Origin: Altererythrobacter sp. Root672
GTDB taxonomy: Bacteria; Pseudomonadota; Alphaproteobacteria; Sphingomonadales; Sphingomonadaceae
Length of the DNA stretch: 64,000 nt
Assembly: GCF_001427865.1 (NCBI RefSeq)
Contig: NZ_LMHH01000001.1
Coordinates: forward strand, 248,001-312,000
Direction: 5' to 3'
The notes under the pieces were generated by a model. That model was not told the DNA's origin, did no database searches, and saw only the letters and a program-made list of their open reading frames with translations. The number at the start of each line of letters is the position of its first letter. Position 1 is the first letter of the stretch. Made by a program: the position numbers and the translations under genes. Shown in pieces: positions 53,436-62,329 of this stretch.

Positions 53436-54170
53436 ATGTCCATGAAAAGGACGACCCTTCACATCGTCGGCGGCGACAGCCGCTCCCGCGCCGAACAAGC
53501 CCGCATCGCCTTTGCGTTGGGCCATCACGCGGAGGTCTATTCAGAGTTCGAAGAACTGCTCGACCGGCCGCCCAGCGAAGGGATCATCATCGCCGCGGAC
53601 AACGACGAAGTGGCCATGATTGGCTCGCTCATCAGGAAGTTCGGCGAACACGGTATCTGGCTGCCGGTAGTGGTGGCCTCGGACGAACCGAGGATCGATC
53701 GGGCCGTGGCCGCGATCAAAGCCGGCGCTATCGACTACCTGACGCTGCCGCTGGAAATGGGCAGCTTCGTTCGCCGCCTGGCCGGGATCATCGCGGAGTC
53801 TCGCGAATATGCCGAACGCCGCCGCCGTGAAGTCAACGCACGCCATTCGATCGGCATGCTCAGCCGCCGCGAACGCGAGGTGCTCGAGCTGCTGAGCGCG
53901 GGCCGCTCCAACCGCGAGATCGGCAGCTGGCTCGACATCAGCCCGCGGACGGTCGAAATCCATCGCGGCAACATGATGACCAAGCTCGCGGCCGGCCACA
54001 TCGCCGACGCGATCCGCCTGTGGCTCGATGCCCAGTTCGAGCTTCCGACCGTGCTGCCCGCCAATGCGAACGACGACGTCAAGCTCGACCAAGCCGTCGT
54101 TGCCGGACGCATTCGGTCAAAGCGGACCACCGCGCGCACGCTGCGCGAGGCTCGCCGTCAGCGGCAGTAA
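53436..54170 (+). CDS. LuxR/FixJ-type regulator with a degenerate receiver
   Basis: 244 residues from ATG at 53436; ATGs at 53394 and 53442 are also in frame and none has a strong ribosome site. Residues ~3-110 follow a receiver fold (TLHIVGGDSRSRAEQARIAF; GIIIAADNDEV; VVVASDEP; GAIDYLTLPLEM), but the acid pair, the phospho-Asp, the Thr/Ser and the Lys are not conserved. The C-terminal LuxR helix-turn-helix is intact: LSRREREVLELLSAGRSNREIGSWLDISPRTVEIHRGNMMTKL. A basic tail follows. It probably acts without phosphorylation. It comes directly after the Anbu cluster. Confidence 0.82.
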   Translation: MSMKRTTLHIVGGDSRSRAEQARIAFALGHHAEVYSEFEELLDRPPSEGIIIAADNDEVAMIGSLIRKFGEHGIWLPVVVASDEPRIDRAVAAIKAGAIDYLTLPLEMGSFVRRLAGIIAESREYAERRRREVNARHSIGMLSRREREVLELLSAGRSNREIGSWLDISPRTVEIHRGNMMTKLAAGHIADAIRLWLDAQFELPTVLPANANDDVKLDQAVVAGRIRSKRTTARTLREARRQRQ

Positions 54171-54838
54171 CTTTTCGTGCCGATGACTCCCTCCACGTGG
54201 AGGTGGTCGTTGTGGGCGGAATTGTAGTCGGGTCCCAGCACGGTCTCGAACCGCTTGCAGGCGCTTTGCTGCACCGTGCGGAGGAACTGCTGTTCCTTGG
54301 CCGAGCCGCCGAACCAGCCGCCCTTGACGGTGATCCGCCGTCCATCCTCCAGCACGAAGCCCGAGACGTCGATCGCCGCGCCGGTCGCGTGGCCCGAGCG
54401 CCGTCCGGTCCCGGCGACGTTGCGGCAGGAATAGCTGCCCATCGTCTCGATCGTCCGCACCGGAGAGCCGAGGATCTGCCGTGCCGCCCGGTCGACGCCA
54501 TAGCGCGCCCAGCCGCTGAACACCTGGCTGACCTCACACGTCACCGGGCCGAGGTTCGACACCGACAGGTTGGCGCCGTCCGAAGCCAGGCCGCTCAACT
54601 GAACCGACGTCAGCAGGCTGCAACCCTGGCCCAGGTACTTATCGTCGAGCGCGGTGTATTGCGCGCCCATCTGCACGAGGCGCGACAGGCACTGCCCAGC
54701 CTCTGCGCTTCGCGGTGCGGGAAGGGCGAGCGGCTTGCTAGAGGCTGCGGTCGTCTGCTGCTGTTCCCGACCTTCCGGCACAGCAGAGCAACCCGCGACC
54801 AAGGCCGCGCAAATCAAGGCAAATCCCGTCCTGACCAT
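54158..54838 (-). CDS. Extensin-like/peptidase M15-type lipoprotein
   Basis: 226 residues. Lipobox ALVAGCSAV (Cys near 17). The C-terminal domain has several cysteines and the zinc-peptidase-like motifs RRSGHATGAAIDVSGF and HNDHLHVEGV, i.e. HxxxxxxxD and HxH as in VanY/extensin-like C domains. It could trim peptidoglycan in the periplasm. Its 3' end overlaps the LuxR-type gene by 13 nt. Confidence 0.85.
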   Translation of the reverse strand: MVRTGFALICAALVAGCSAVPEGREQQQTTAASSKPLALPAPRSAEAGQCLSRLVQMGAQYTALDDKYLGQGCSLLTSVQLSGLASDGANLSVSNLGPVTCEVSQVFSGWARYGVDRAARQILGSPVRTIETMGSYSCRNVAGTGRRSGHATGAAIDVSGFVLEDGRRITVKGGWFGGSAKEQQFLRTVQQSACKRFETVLGPDYNSAHNDHLHVEGVIGTKSYCR

Positions 54839-54898
54839 CTAAGGCCATGATATCACGGCCTTCGATCCCAAGGAATCCCTCACAGCCGAATAGTCGGC

Positions 54899-55408
54899 TC
54901 AGGACTTCCCTTCATGCACAGCCTGGCTTTCCAGGGCCGCGCTGTTCGACGCTATCGAGTGCAGGTAGTGATGCCGCTCGTCGGAACCCGAGCGGAGCAT
55001 TCCCAGGTGCTCGCGCTGGTCTTCGGTGAGCCTGAACTTCACGTAGCCGCGCTCGGTCAGGCACCGATCGACGATCGATTGCATCGCCTCGCGCAATTCC
55101 TCGATCCGTTCGGGTGCGCGAACGCTGTTGTTGATCTGCGCATAGGCATTGGCCTGGGCGATGAAGTCCGACGAGGTCCTGTCGGCTGCTTCGAGGCGCC
55201 GAGTACCTATGACCAGGGCCTTGGCCTGCTCGGTGTCCGAAACATCGGCATAGTAGGCGAGCTCGGCGCATTCCACCGAGTCGGCGCGATAGGTTTCGAA
55301 GTCGACGCCCGCACGGCCCCAGCTTTCTTCAGGCTTGGGCGCGGATAGGGCTGGGCTCGCAAGTCCGAGTGCGATTGTTGCGGCCAATGCCAGGTGAACG
55401 AAGCGCAT
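54899..55408 (-). CDS. Secreted protein of unknown function
   Basis: 169 residues from ATG at 55408, with a fine AAGGAGGA site. The signal peptide is MRFVHLALAATIALGLASPALSA. The mature part WGRAGVDFETYRADSVECAELAYYADVSDTEQAKALV ... CLTERGYVKFRLTEDQREHLGMLRSGSDERHHYLHSIAS is helical with two cysteines. The CAxxAYY and ERGYxxFxLT segments recur in small sphingomonad exported proteins, but I can name no family. Divergent from serC. Confidence 0.72.
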   Translation of the reverse strand: MRFVHLALAATIALGLASPALSAPKPEESWGRAGVDFETYRADSVECAELAYYADVSDTEQAKALVIGTRRLEAADRTSSDFIAQANAYAQINNSVRAPERIEELREAMQSIVDRCLTERGYVKFRLTEDQREHLGMLRSGSDERHHYLHSIASNSAALESQAVHEGKS

Positions 55409-55480
55409 AGCGTCCTCCTTACCTAGGATGCCGCAAAGATATTCCAATTCGTCCTTGCCGCCAAGATCGCTCGTCTCTAA

Positions 55481-55534
55481 GGGCCGCCGCGGGCCACGCG
55501 GTCCCAACGCCGCGCGTGCTCTCTGTAAGGAGAG
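55481..55534 (+). ncRNA. Probable serC-motif leader RNA
   Basis: Two hairpins precede serC: GGGCCGC (55481-55487) with GCGGTCCC (55498-55505, one bulged U), loop containing GGGCC; and CTCTC (55519-55523) with GAGAG (55530-55534), whose 3' arm is the serC Shine-Dalgarno AAGGAGAG. The serC RNA motif described in alphaproteobacteria has two such hairpins just before serC. The second one could hide the ribosome site. Assigned from memory of the motif, not by a covariance search. Confidence 0.6.
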
Positions 55535-55539
55535 ACTAC

Positions 55540-56670
55540 ATGTCTGTGATTACGTTGCCGGCGCGCAAACCCGCGCGTCCGTTCTTTTCTTCCGGTCCCT
55601 GCGCGAAGCCGCCGGGATACTCCCCCAACAAGCTCGCCACCGAATCGCTGGGCCGCTCGCACCGCGCCAAGATCGGCAAGACGCGCCTTCAGTACTGCAT
55701 CGACCTGATGCGCGAAGTGTTGCAGCTGCCCGATACGCATCGCATCGGTATCGTACCCGGTTCCGACACCGGCGCCTTCGAGATGGCCATGTGGACCATG
55801 CTCGGCGCTCGCGGCGTGACGGCGCTTGCTTGGGAAAGCTTCGGTGAAGGTTGGGTCACCGATGTCGTCAAGCAGCTCAAGATCGAAGCGACCGTGATGC
55901 GCGCCGATTACGGCCAGCTTCCGGACCTTGACAAGGTCGATTGGTCGGACGACGTCCTGTTCACCTGGAACGGCACCACCTCGGGCGTTCGCGTTCCCGA
56001 CGCCGAATGGATCCCGGCCGATCGCCAGGGCCTCAGCTTCGCCGACGCGACCAGCGCGGTGTTCGCCTACGACATTCCGTGGGACAAGATCGATGTCGCC
56101 ACCTTCTCCTGGCAGAAGGTCCTGGGCGGCGAGGGCGGCCATGGTGTGCTGATCCTCGGCCCACGCGCGGTCGAGCGGCTGGAGGAATACACCCCCTCCT
56201 GGCCGCTGCCGAAGGTGTTCCGCCTGATGTCGAAGGGCAAGCTCGCCGAAGGCGTGTTCAAGGGCGAAACCATCAACACCCCCTCGATGCTGGCGGTGGA
56301 AGATGCGATCTGGGCTCTCGAATGGGCCAAGGATCTCGGCGGCCTCAAGGGTCTGCAGGCTCGCTCCAACGCCAACGCTGCTGCGCTCGACAAGATCGTG
56401 GCGGAGCGTGACTGGCTTGGCCATCTCGCGGTCGATCATGGCACCCGTTCCAAGACCTCGGTCTGCCTGACCGTCGAAGGTGCTGACGCCGACTTCATCA
56501 AGGCCTTCGCCGGCCTGCTCGAGAAGGCTGACGCGGCTTACGACATCGCCGGATACCGCGACGCCCCTCCGGGCCTGCGCATCTGGTGCGGCGCGACTGT
56601 CGACACGGCGGACATCGAAGCGCTCGGTCCCTGGCTCGACTGGGCCTGGGCTTCGCTCAAGGCGGCCTGA
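55540..56670 (+). CDS. serC: Phosphoserine aminotransferase
   Basis: 376 residues from ATG at 55540. FSSGPCAKPPGYSPNKL at the start, GIVPGSDTGAFEMAMWTMLG, LFTWNGTTSGVRVP, the PLP-lysine region VATFSWQKVLGGEGGHGVLILG and ETINTPSMLAVEDA. This is the type II SerC of alphaproteobacteria. It makes 3-phosphoserine from 3-phosphohydroxypyruvate and glutamate. serA follows 63 nt later. Confidence 0.96.
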   Translation: MSVITLPARKPARPFFSSGPCAKPPGYSPNKLATESLGRSHRAKIGKTRLQYCIDLMREVLQLPDTHRIGIVPGSDTGAFEMAMWTMLGARGVTALAWESFGEGWVTDVVKQLKIEATVMRADYGQLPDLDKVDWSDDVLFTWNGTTSGVRVPDAEWIPADRQGLSFADATSAVFAYDIPWDKIDVATFSWQKVLGGEGGHGVLILGPRAVERLEEYTPSWPLPKVFRLMSKGKLAEGVFKGETINTPSMLAVEDAIWALEWAKDLGGLKGLQARSNANAAALDKIVAERDWLGHLAVDHGTRSKTSVCLTVEGADADFIKAFAGLLEKADAAYDIAGYRDAPPGLRIWCGATVDTADIEALGPWLDWAWASLKAA

Positions 56671-56733
56671 ACCCGTTTCCGGCGGACCTGCGGGTCCGCC
56701 GAACCACCCCATTGCTATTTGCAGGAGGCTTTC

Positions 56734-58317
56734 ATGACGAAGCCCAAAGTTCTCATTTCCGACAAGATGGATCCCAACGCCGCGCGCATTTTCGAAGAGC
56801 GTGGCTGTGAAGTGGACGTGATCACTGGCCAGACCCCGGAAGAGCTCAAGGCGATCATCGGCCAGTACGATGGCCTGGCGATCCGCAGCTCGACCAAGGT
56901 GACCAAGGAAATCATCGACGCCGCGACCAACCTCAAGGTCATCGGCCGCGCCGGCATTGGCGTGGACAACGTCGACATCCCCTATGCCAGCTCCAAGGGC
57001 ATCGTGGTGATGAACACCCCGTTCGGCAACTCGATCACCACGGCCGAGCACGCCATCGCCCTGATGTTCGCGCTGGCTCGCCAGCTGCCTGAAGCCAACG
57101 CGCAGACCCAATCGGGGCTGTGGCCGAAGAACGGCTTCATGGGTGTCGAAGTTACCGGCAAGACCCTCGGCCTGATCGGCGCTGGCAACATCGGTTCGAT
57201 CGTTGCCGACCGTGCCCACGGCCTGCGCATGAAGGTCGTCGCCTACGATCCGTTCCTCTCGCCTGAGCGTGCGGTGGAAATGGGCGTGGAGAAGGTCGAA
57301 CTCGACGATCTCTTGGCGCGTGCCGACTTCATCACGCTGCACACCCCGCTGACCGACCAGACCCGCAACATCCTCAGCCGCGAAAACCTCGCCAAGACCA
57401 AGAAGGGCGTGCGCATCGTCAACTGCGCGCGCGGTGGCCTGATCGACGAGGACGCGCTCAAGGAACTGCTCGACGCCGGCCACATCGCCGGTGCCGCACT
57501 CGACGTGTTCGTGACCGAGCCGGCCAAGGAGCACGCGCTGTTCGGCACGCCGAACTTCGTCGCCACGCCGCACCTCGGCGCTTCGACCAACGAAGCGCAG
57601 GTCAACGTCGCTCTCCAGGTCGCTGAACAGCTGAGCGATTACCTCGTCAGCGGCGGCGTCACCAACGCGCTCAACGTGCCTTCGTTGAGCGCCGAGGAAG
57701 CCCCGAAGCTCAAGCCGTACATGGCGCTCGCCGAAAAGCTCGGCAGCCTCGTGGGTCAGCTGACGACCGGCTCGGTACCGCGGGTTTCGATCCACACCGA
57801 AGGCCACGCCAACGAGCTCAACATCAAGCCGATGGTCGCCGCGGTGCTGGCCGGGTTCCTGCGCGAGCAGTCGGACACGGTGAACATGGTCAACGCTCCG
57901 TTCCTGGCCAAGGAGCGCGGGATCGAGGTGCGTGAAGTGCGCACCGAGAAGGAAGGCGACTACCACACGCTGCTGCGCGTTTCGGTCAAGACCGATGCGG
58001 GCGAGCGTTCGGTTGCCGGCACGCTGTTCAGCAACGCCGAGCCGCGCCTGGTCGAACTGTTCGGCATCAAGGTCGAAGCCGAACTGGCCGGCCACATGAT
58101 GTACATCGTCAACGAGGACGCGCCGGGCTTCATCGGCCGCATCGGCACGCTGCTCGGCGAGAACGGCATCAACATCGGCACCTTCAACCTTGGCCGTCGC
58201 GAAGCCGGTGGCGAAGCGGTGCTGTTGCTGTCGGTCGACGGCGAAGTGCCGGCCGACGTTGTGGAGAAGGCCCGCAGCCTGCCTGGCGTCAAGCGCGCCA
58301 AGGCGTTGTCGTTCTAA
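56734..58317 (+). CDS. serA: D-3-phosphoglycerate dehydrogenase
   Basis: 527 residues from ATG at 56734, with CAGGAGG upstream. LISDKMDPNAARIFEERG, NAD-binding TLGLIGAGNIGSIVADRAHGLRMKVVAYDPF, HTPLTDQTRNILS, NCARGGLIDEDAL, the catalytic VATPHLGASTNEAQ, an intervening ASB domain (about 315-450) and a C-terminal ACT domain (MMYIVNEDAPGFIGRIGTLLGENGINIGTFNLGR). This is the long, type 1 form, open to serine feedback. It starts the serine pathway. Confidence 0.97.
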   Translation: MTKPKVLISDKMDPNAARIFEERGCEVDVITGQTPEELKAIIGQYDGLAIRSSTKVTKEIIDAATNLKVIGRAGIGVDNVDIPYASSKGIVVMNTPFGNSITTAEHAIALMFALARQLPEANAQTQSGLWPKNGFMGVEVTGKTLGLIGAGNIGSIVADRAHGLRMKVVAYDPFLSPERAVEMGVEKVELDDLLARADFITLHTPLTDQTRNILSRENLAKTKKGVRIVNCARGGLIDEDALKELLDAGHIAGAALDVFVTEPAKEHALFGTPNFVATPHLGASTNEAQVNVALQVAEQLSDYLVSGGVTNALNVPSLSAEEAPKLKPYMALAEKLGSLVGQLTTGSVPRVSIHTEGHANELNIKPMVAAVLAGFLREQSDTVNMVNAPFLAKERGIEVREVRTEKEGDYHTLLRVSVKTDAGERSVAGTLFSNAEPRLVELFGIKVEAELAGHMMYIVNEDAPGFIGRIGTLLGENGINIGTFNLGRREAGGEAVLLLSVDGEVPADVVEKARSLPGVKRAKALSF

Positions 58318-58328
58318 ACAACCTTGAA

Positions 58329-58360
58329 CCGCTCACCCTTCGCATGAGAAGGGTGAGCGG
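58329..58360 (+). terminator. Strong hairpin between serA and hisZ
   Basis: CCGCTCACCCTTC-GCATGA-GAAGGGTGAGCGG is a perfect 13-bp stem starting 12 nt after the serA stop and ending 13 nt before the hisZ start. No T run follows, so it may be a rho-dependent or processing hairpin, or a partial terminator. Confidence 0.45.
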
Positions 58361-58373
58361 CTAGGGGGCTCCA

Positions 58374-59486
58374 ATGACTGATCCTGCTGCCGACCTTCTC
58401 CCTGAAGGGCTTGAAGACCGTCTGCCGCAAAGCACTGCGGCAGTAGCGCGCATTGAGCGCGACGTGCTCGGCGTGCTCGATGCGCACGGGTATGACCGCG
58501 TGCGCCCGCCGCTGATCGAATTCATGCAGTCGATGGCGCGGCGGATGGACGGGGTGAAGACCCGTCATCTGTTCCGCTTCGTCGATCCCAAGAGCCTGCG
58601 CACGTTGGCGTTGCGGTCGGACATGACGGTGCAAGTCGGGCGCATTGCCGCGACCGGCCTCGCCAACGCTCCGCGCCCCCTGCGGCTGTGTTACGCCGGG
58701 CAGGTCGTGAAGATTGCCGGTAGCCAGCTCGATCCCCGGCGGGAAAATCTCCAGCTCGGTGCCGAACTGATCGGCAGCGATTCCGTAGCGGCGGCTGCAG
58801 AGATCGTCGAACTGGCGATTGCCTCGCTTGAGGCCGCTGGGGCGACGGGCATCTCGGTCGATTTTACCCTTCCGGACCTGGTCGATACGCTGGCCGAGCA
58901 GGAATTCCCGCTCACGCCCGAGCAAGTCGTGGCCGTGCGGCGGGAACTCGACGCGAAGGACGCAGGCGGACTGAAAGAGGCGGGCGGGGAAGCCTACTTG
59001 CCGCTACTCTACGCCAGCGGTCCGTTCGACGAAGCGATCGAGAAGTTGGCTGGAATCGACACCGTCGGCGTACTCGCGAGCCGGATCGAGGGGCTTCGGC
59101 AGATCGCTCGGCGTGTCAGCGGCCGTGCGCGGCTGACGCTCGATCCCGCGGAACGCCATGGGTTCGAATACCAGTCCTGGTTCGGCTTCACGCTCTACGC
59201 CGACGGCGTTCGCGGCACGCTCGGCCGGGGCGGCACTTACAGCATCGGCGGCTCGGACGAAGTGGCGACCGGCTTCTCGCTCTATCCCGAAGAACTGGTC
59301 GAATCCGTCAAGGCCGAAGAGCCGCGGCGGAACACCGTATTTCTGCCCCTTGGCCATGATCCGGTTGCAGGCGCGAAGCTGCGCACCGAAGGCTGGCGCA
59401 CGGTCGCAGCACTTTCCGAAGCAGACGATCCGCTCGCGCTTCGCTGTTCGCACCGGCTTGAAGGAACGGTTCCGGTCGCCATCTAA
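58374..59486 (+). CDS. hisZ: ATP phosphoribosyltransferase regulatory subunit
   Basis: 370 residues. A class II aminoacyl-tRNA-synthetase paralogue: LLPEGLEDRLPQSTAAVARIERDVLGVLDAHGYDRVRPPLIEF, HLFRFVDPKSLRTLALRSDMTVQVGRIAAT, RPLRLCYAGQVVKIAG, ENLQLGAELIG and GRGGTYSIGG. HisRS anticodon-binding and catalytic parts are missing, as in HisZ. It pairs with short-form HisG in histidine synthesis; hisG is not in the window. The hisZ-then-purA order is common in this group. Confidence 0.9.
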   Translation: MTDPAADLLPEGLEDRLPQSTAAVARIERDVLGVLDAHGYDRVRPPLIEFMQSMARRMDGVKTRHLFRFVDPKSLRTLALRSDMTVQVGRIAATGLANAPRPLRLCYAGQVVKIAGSQLDPRRENLQLGAELIGSDSVAAAAEIVELAIASLEAAGATGISVDFTLPDLVDTLAEQEFPLTPEQVVAVRRELDAKDAGGLKEAGGEAYLPLLYASGPFDEAIEKLAGIDTVGVLASRIEGLRQIARRVSGRARLTLDPAERHGFEYQSWFGFTLYADGVRGTLGRGGTYSIGGSDEVATGFSLYPEELVESVKAEEPRRNTVFLPLGHDPVAGAKLRTEGWRTVAALSEADDPLALRCSHRLEGTVPVAI

Positions 59487-59568
59487 CCGCTGTTGAGCCT
59501 GCGCCCTCACGGACCTAGTAGTCTTGTGGATGGTGCGGGAAGAAGCTGGCGTTAGAGGTCGCTCTCAG

Positions 59569-59976
59569 ATGAAAGATCGGATCCTAGCAGAGCCTGCCTT
59601 TGGCTTGGGCGTCCTGGTGTGGATCCTGGCTGCCACGCTGTTTCCGTATCAACTGGGGATGAGCCAGGCGCCGTTCCTGTCGTTCGTCGGATATCTGATG
59701 ATTGCCGGCATGCTGTTGGCGGTGGCTGACGCGCTGTTCAATTCGGCGACTTACCGCTCCTTGGGCGACGTCGCGTTCCAGGGACTGTTCTGGGCTATCG
59801 GTCTGTCTGTCCCCGCCTTCGCGGCGTTCCTCATCGGCACCTCGACCGCGCCAGTGACAGACGCGTTCGAAGACGATCTTTGCCGGATGGCCGGCTTCGC
59901 GCACGTGGAGGGACATCCCGAAGCGGCGCTAGAGGAAGCGCTCGAACCGACTGAGGATTGCGAGACCGGAAACTGA
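59569..59976 (+). CDS. Small integral membrane protein of unknown function
   Basis: 135 residues from ATG at 59569 (a GTG at 59524 would add 15). About four hydrophobic segments: FGLGVLVWILAATLFPY, FLSFVGYLMIAGMLLAVADAL, VAFQGLFWAIGLSVPAFAAFLIG plus a weak one, then an acidic tail (EGHPEAALEEALEPTEDCETGN). No family recognised. It converges with the hydrolase gene at 59978. Confidence 0.6.
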   Translation: MKDRILAEPAFGLGVLVWILAATLFPYQLGMSQAPFLSFVGYLMIAGMLLAVADALFNSATYRSLGDVAFQGLFWAIGLSVPAFAAFLIGTSTAPVTDAFEDDLCRMAGFAHVEGHPEAALEEALEPTEDCETGN

Positions 59977-59977
59977 G

Positions 59978-60853
59978 TTAGCCGAAGACTCGGGCCAGGA
60001 AAGCATCAAGGACAGCAGTTGCCGGGTAGCTCTCGTCGCCCATGCGTCGGTTGATCTCGGCATGGCCGCGCAGTCCGGTACCGGCAAAGCCGCGGACTTC
60101 CGCTACGGTTCCTGCCTTGCCCAAGGCCTCGCCCAGAGCCTTGCTTTGACGAATGCCGTCCTCCCGCTGGACGTGGAGGATCAGGAACTGCGCAGCGTTA
60201 GGGGCCGCAGCTTGCGTGGTCGGCGACAGTTTCGCCTGTCGGGCAGGGTCGTTCCCAAAAGCGTCGCGGTAAGTGTCCTGCATGATGCGCGGCCCGTCGG
60301 TCATCTGCGCCACGACGTTGTAGGCAGCCCCGTCGAGGGGAACGACGCCCGCGATGTCAGCGAACGACAGGCCGGCGGTGCGCAAGTACTCCGGGTCGGT
60401 TCCCACCAAGGCCACCAGGTGGGCCCCGGCGCTATGCCCAACGAGGGCGATGCGTTTGCCGTCGAAGCCCAAGTCGTTCGCGCGGGATTTCAGGACGGCC
60501 AGAGCGCTCGCCACGTCCTCGGCCTGCTGCTCTACCGTGGCGGCAGGGACCAGCCGGTAGTTGAGCGAGGCCACGGCATAGCCTTTCGCCCGCCAGTGCC
60601 GGAGCTTGTCCGATCTCTGCATCATCTGCTTGTCGCCGCGCGACCAGCCGCCGCCATGAACGAACAACACCAGTGGCGCGTCGGCCGACGCGCCCGGCCA
60701 GTAGTCGAGGGTCTGCAGCTTGTCGGGGCCGTAGGAGATCGCTTGCCGTCCATCGGCTGTCGCTGCTGCTTCGACCGGTGTTTCCCGTACCAACGCGGCG
60801 CCGGCCAGCGTCATGACGACGCAGGCGGCGGCCATCAGAACGGATCGACGCAT
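59978..60853 (-). CDS. Secreted alpha/beta hydrolase (BD-FAE/esterase-lipase-like)
   Basis: 291 residues with a signal peptide ([18 protein letters not shown]). [17 protein letters not shown] is the oxyanion region, [17 protein letters not shown] the nucleophile elbow with Ser, [23 protein letters not shown] the following helix, and [13 protein letters not shown] the His. It looks like the feruloyl/carbohydrate-esterase-like hydrolases found with aromatic or plant polymer use. The substrate is unknown. Confidence 0.85.
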   Translation of the reverse strand: MRRSVLMAAACVVMTLAGAALVRETPVEAAATADGRQAISYGPDKLQTLDYWPGASADAPLVLFVHGGGWSRGDKQMMQRSDKLRHWRAKGYAVASLNYRLVPAATVEQQAEDVASALAVLKSRANDLGFDGKRIALVGHSAGAHLVALVGTDPEYLRTAGLSFADIAGVVPLDGAAYNVVAQMTDGPRIMQDTYRDAFGNDPARQAKLSPTTQAAAPNAAQFLILHVQREDGIRQSKALGEALGKAGTVAEVRGFAGTGLRGHAEINRRMGDESYPATAVLDAFLARVFG

Positions 60854-60956
60854 CGCGATTCCTCCGGTTCGTTCTCAATCCTATCCGCGACAGGTTAAGG
60901 TTCCTGTCTCCGATTGTCGCGTTTGTCCCGGCGTGCGCCTTGCTCTCCGGCGCCAA

Positions 60957-60982
60957 GCGGCCTAGGGCCGCGCGGGTTTTTT
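60957..60982 (+). promoter_or_regulatory. Hairpin and T-run in the purA leader
   Basis: GCGGCC (60957-60962) and GGCCGC (60966-60971) enclose TAG, and GCGGG then TTTTTT follow at 60972-60982, 24 nt before the purA start. It resembles a weak terminator or attenuator, although the stem is 5 nt away from the T run. Confidence 0.35.
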
Positions 60983-61005
60983 GCACGCAGGAAGGCACGT
61001 CTCCT

Positions 61006-62295
61006 TTGGCCAATGTTACCGTAATCGGCGCCCAATGGGGCGATGAGGGCAAGGGCAAGATCGTCGACTGGCTGGCAAGCCGGGCCGACGTTGTCGTGCG
61101 CTTCCAGGGTGGGCACAACGCCGGGCACACGCTGGTGGTCGGCAACACCACCTACAAGCTCAGCCTGCTTCCCTCGGGCATCGTCACCGGCACGCTGTCG
61201 ATCATCGGCAATGGCGTGGTGCTCGATCCCTGGGCGCTCAAGGCGGAAATCGAACGGCTCGAAGGGCAGGGCGTGAAGATCACCCCGGCCAACCTGGCGA
61301 TCGCCGACAACTGCCCGCTGATCCTGCCCGTCCACAGCGAGCTCGACGTGATGCGCGAAGCGGCTGCCGGCAAGGGCAAGATCGGCACCACCGGCCGTGG
61401 CATCGGCCCGGCTTACGAAGACAAGGTCGGCCGCCGCGCGATTCGCGTGTGCGACCTTGCTCACCTGCATGAGCTCGAGCCGCAGCTCGACCGTCTCTGC
61501 GCCCACCACGACGCCTTGCGCGCCGGCTTCGGCGAACCGCCGATCGACCGCGCGGCGCTGAAGGAAAAGCTCAGCGAGATCGCGCCGTTCGTGCAGCAGT
61601 ACTCGCAGCCGGTGTGGATGCGTCTGCGTGAAGAGCGCAAGAAGGGCTCACGCATCCTGTTCGAGGGCGCGCAGGGCGTGCTGCTCGACGTCGACCACGG
61701 GACCTATCCCTTCGTCACCAGCTCCAACACCGTCAGCGGCTCGGTCGCCTCCGGTAGCGGCCTCGGCCCGAACTCGGCCGGCTTCGTGCTCGGCATCGTC
61801 AAGGCCTACACCACGCGCGTCGGATCGGGCCCGTTCCCGACCGAGCTGTTCGACGCCGACGGCCAGCGCCTGGGCGAGCGCGGTCACGAATTCGGCACCG
61901 TCACCGGCCGTCAGCGCCGCTGCGGCTGGTTCGATGCGGTGCTGGTGCGGCAAAGCTGCGCCATCAGCGGCGTGACCGGCATCGCTCTGACCAAGCTCGA
62001 CGTGCTCGATGGCTTCGAGAAGATTCGCATCTGCACCGGCTATCGCCTACACGGCGAACTCATCGATTACCTTCCGGCCAATGCCGCCGACCAGGAAGCG
62101 CTGGAGCCGGTCTACGAAGAAATGGACGGCTGGAGCGAGACAACTGCAGGCGCCCGGCGCTGGGCCGATCTTCCGGCCCAGGCGATCAAGTACATCCGCC
62201 GGATCGAGGAACTGATCGAGTGCCCTGTCGCTTCTGTCTCGACCAGCCCGGAGCGAGACGATACCATCCTGGTGCGAGACCCATTCGAGGGTTGA
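61006..62295 (+). CDS. purA: Adenylosuccinate synthetase
   Basis: 429 residues from TTG at 61006, with CAGGAAGG 10 nt upstream. [23 protein letters not shown] (P-loop), [70 protein letters not shown] and [17 protein letters not shown]. The frame is open further up but no other start has the family's N-terminus. It joins IMP and aspartate in AMP synthesis. Confidence 0.97.
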   Translation: MANVTVIGAQWGDEGKGKIVDWLASRADVVVRFQGGHNAGHTLVVGNTTYKLSLLPSGIVTGTLSIIGNGVVLDPWALKAEIERLEGQGVKITPANLAIADNCPLILPVHSELDVMREAAAGKGKIGTTGRGIGPAYEDKVGRRAIRVCDLAHLHELEPQLDRLCAHHDALRAGFGEPPIDRAALKEKLSEIAPFVQQYSQPVWMRLREERKKGSRILFEGAQGVLLDVDHGTYPFVTSSNTVSGSVASGSGLGPNSAGFVLGIVKAYTTRVGSGPFPTELFDADGQRLGERGHEFGTVTGRQRRCGWFDAVLVRQSCAISGVTGIALTKLDVLDGFEKIRICTGYRLHGELIDYLPANAADQEALEPVYEEMDGWSETTAGARRWADLPAQAIKYIRRIEELIECPVASVSTSPERDDTILVRDPFEG

Positions 62296-62329
62296 GCCTG
62301 AAATCCACTGCGCGGAGTATGCTGCCCCA

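Noticed and set aside
55477-58095. 872-codon open frame on the minus strand opposite serC-serA
   Set aside because: It is the antisense of two well-supported genes in a high-GC region; composition is Arg/Gly/His/Ala-rich with no domain motif.
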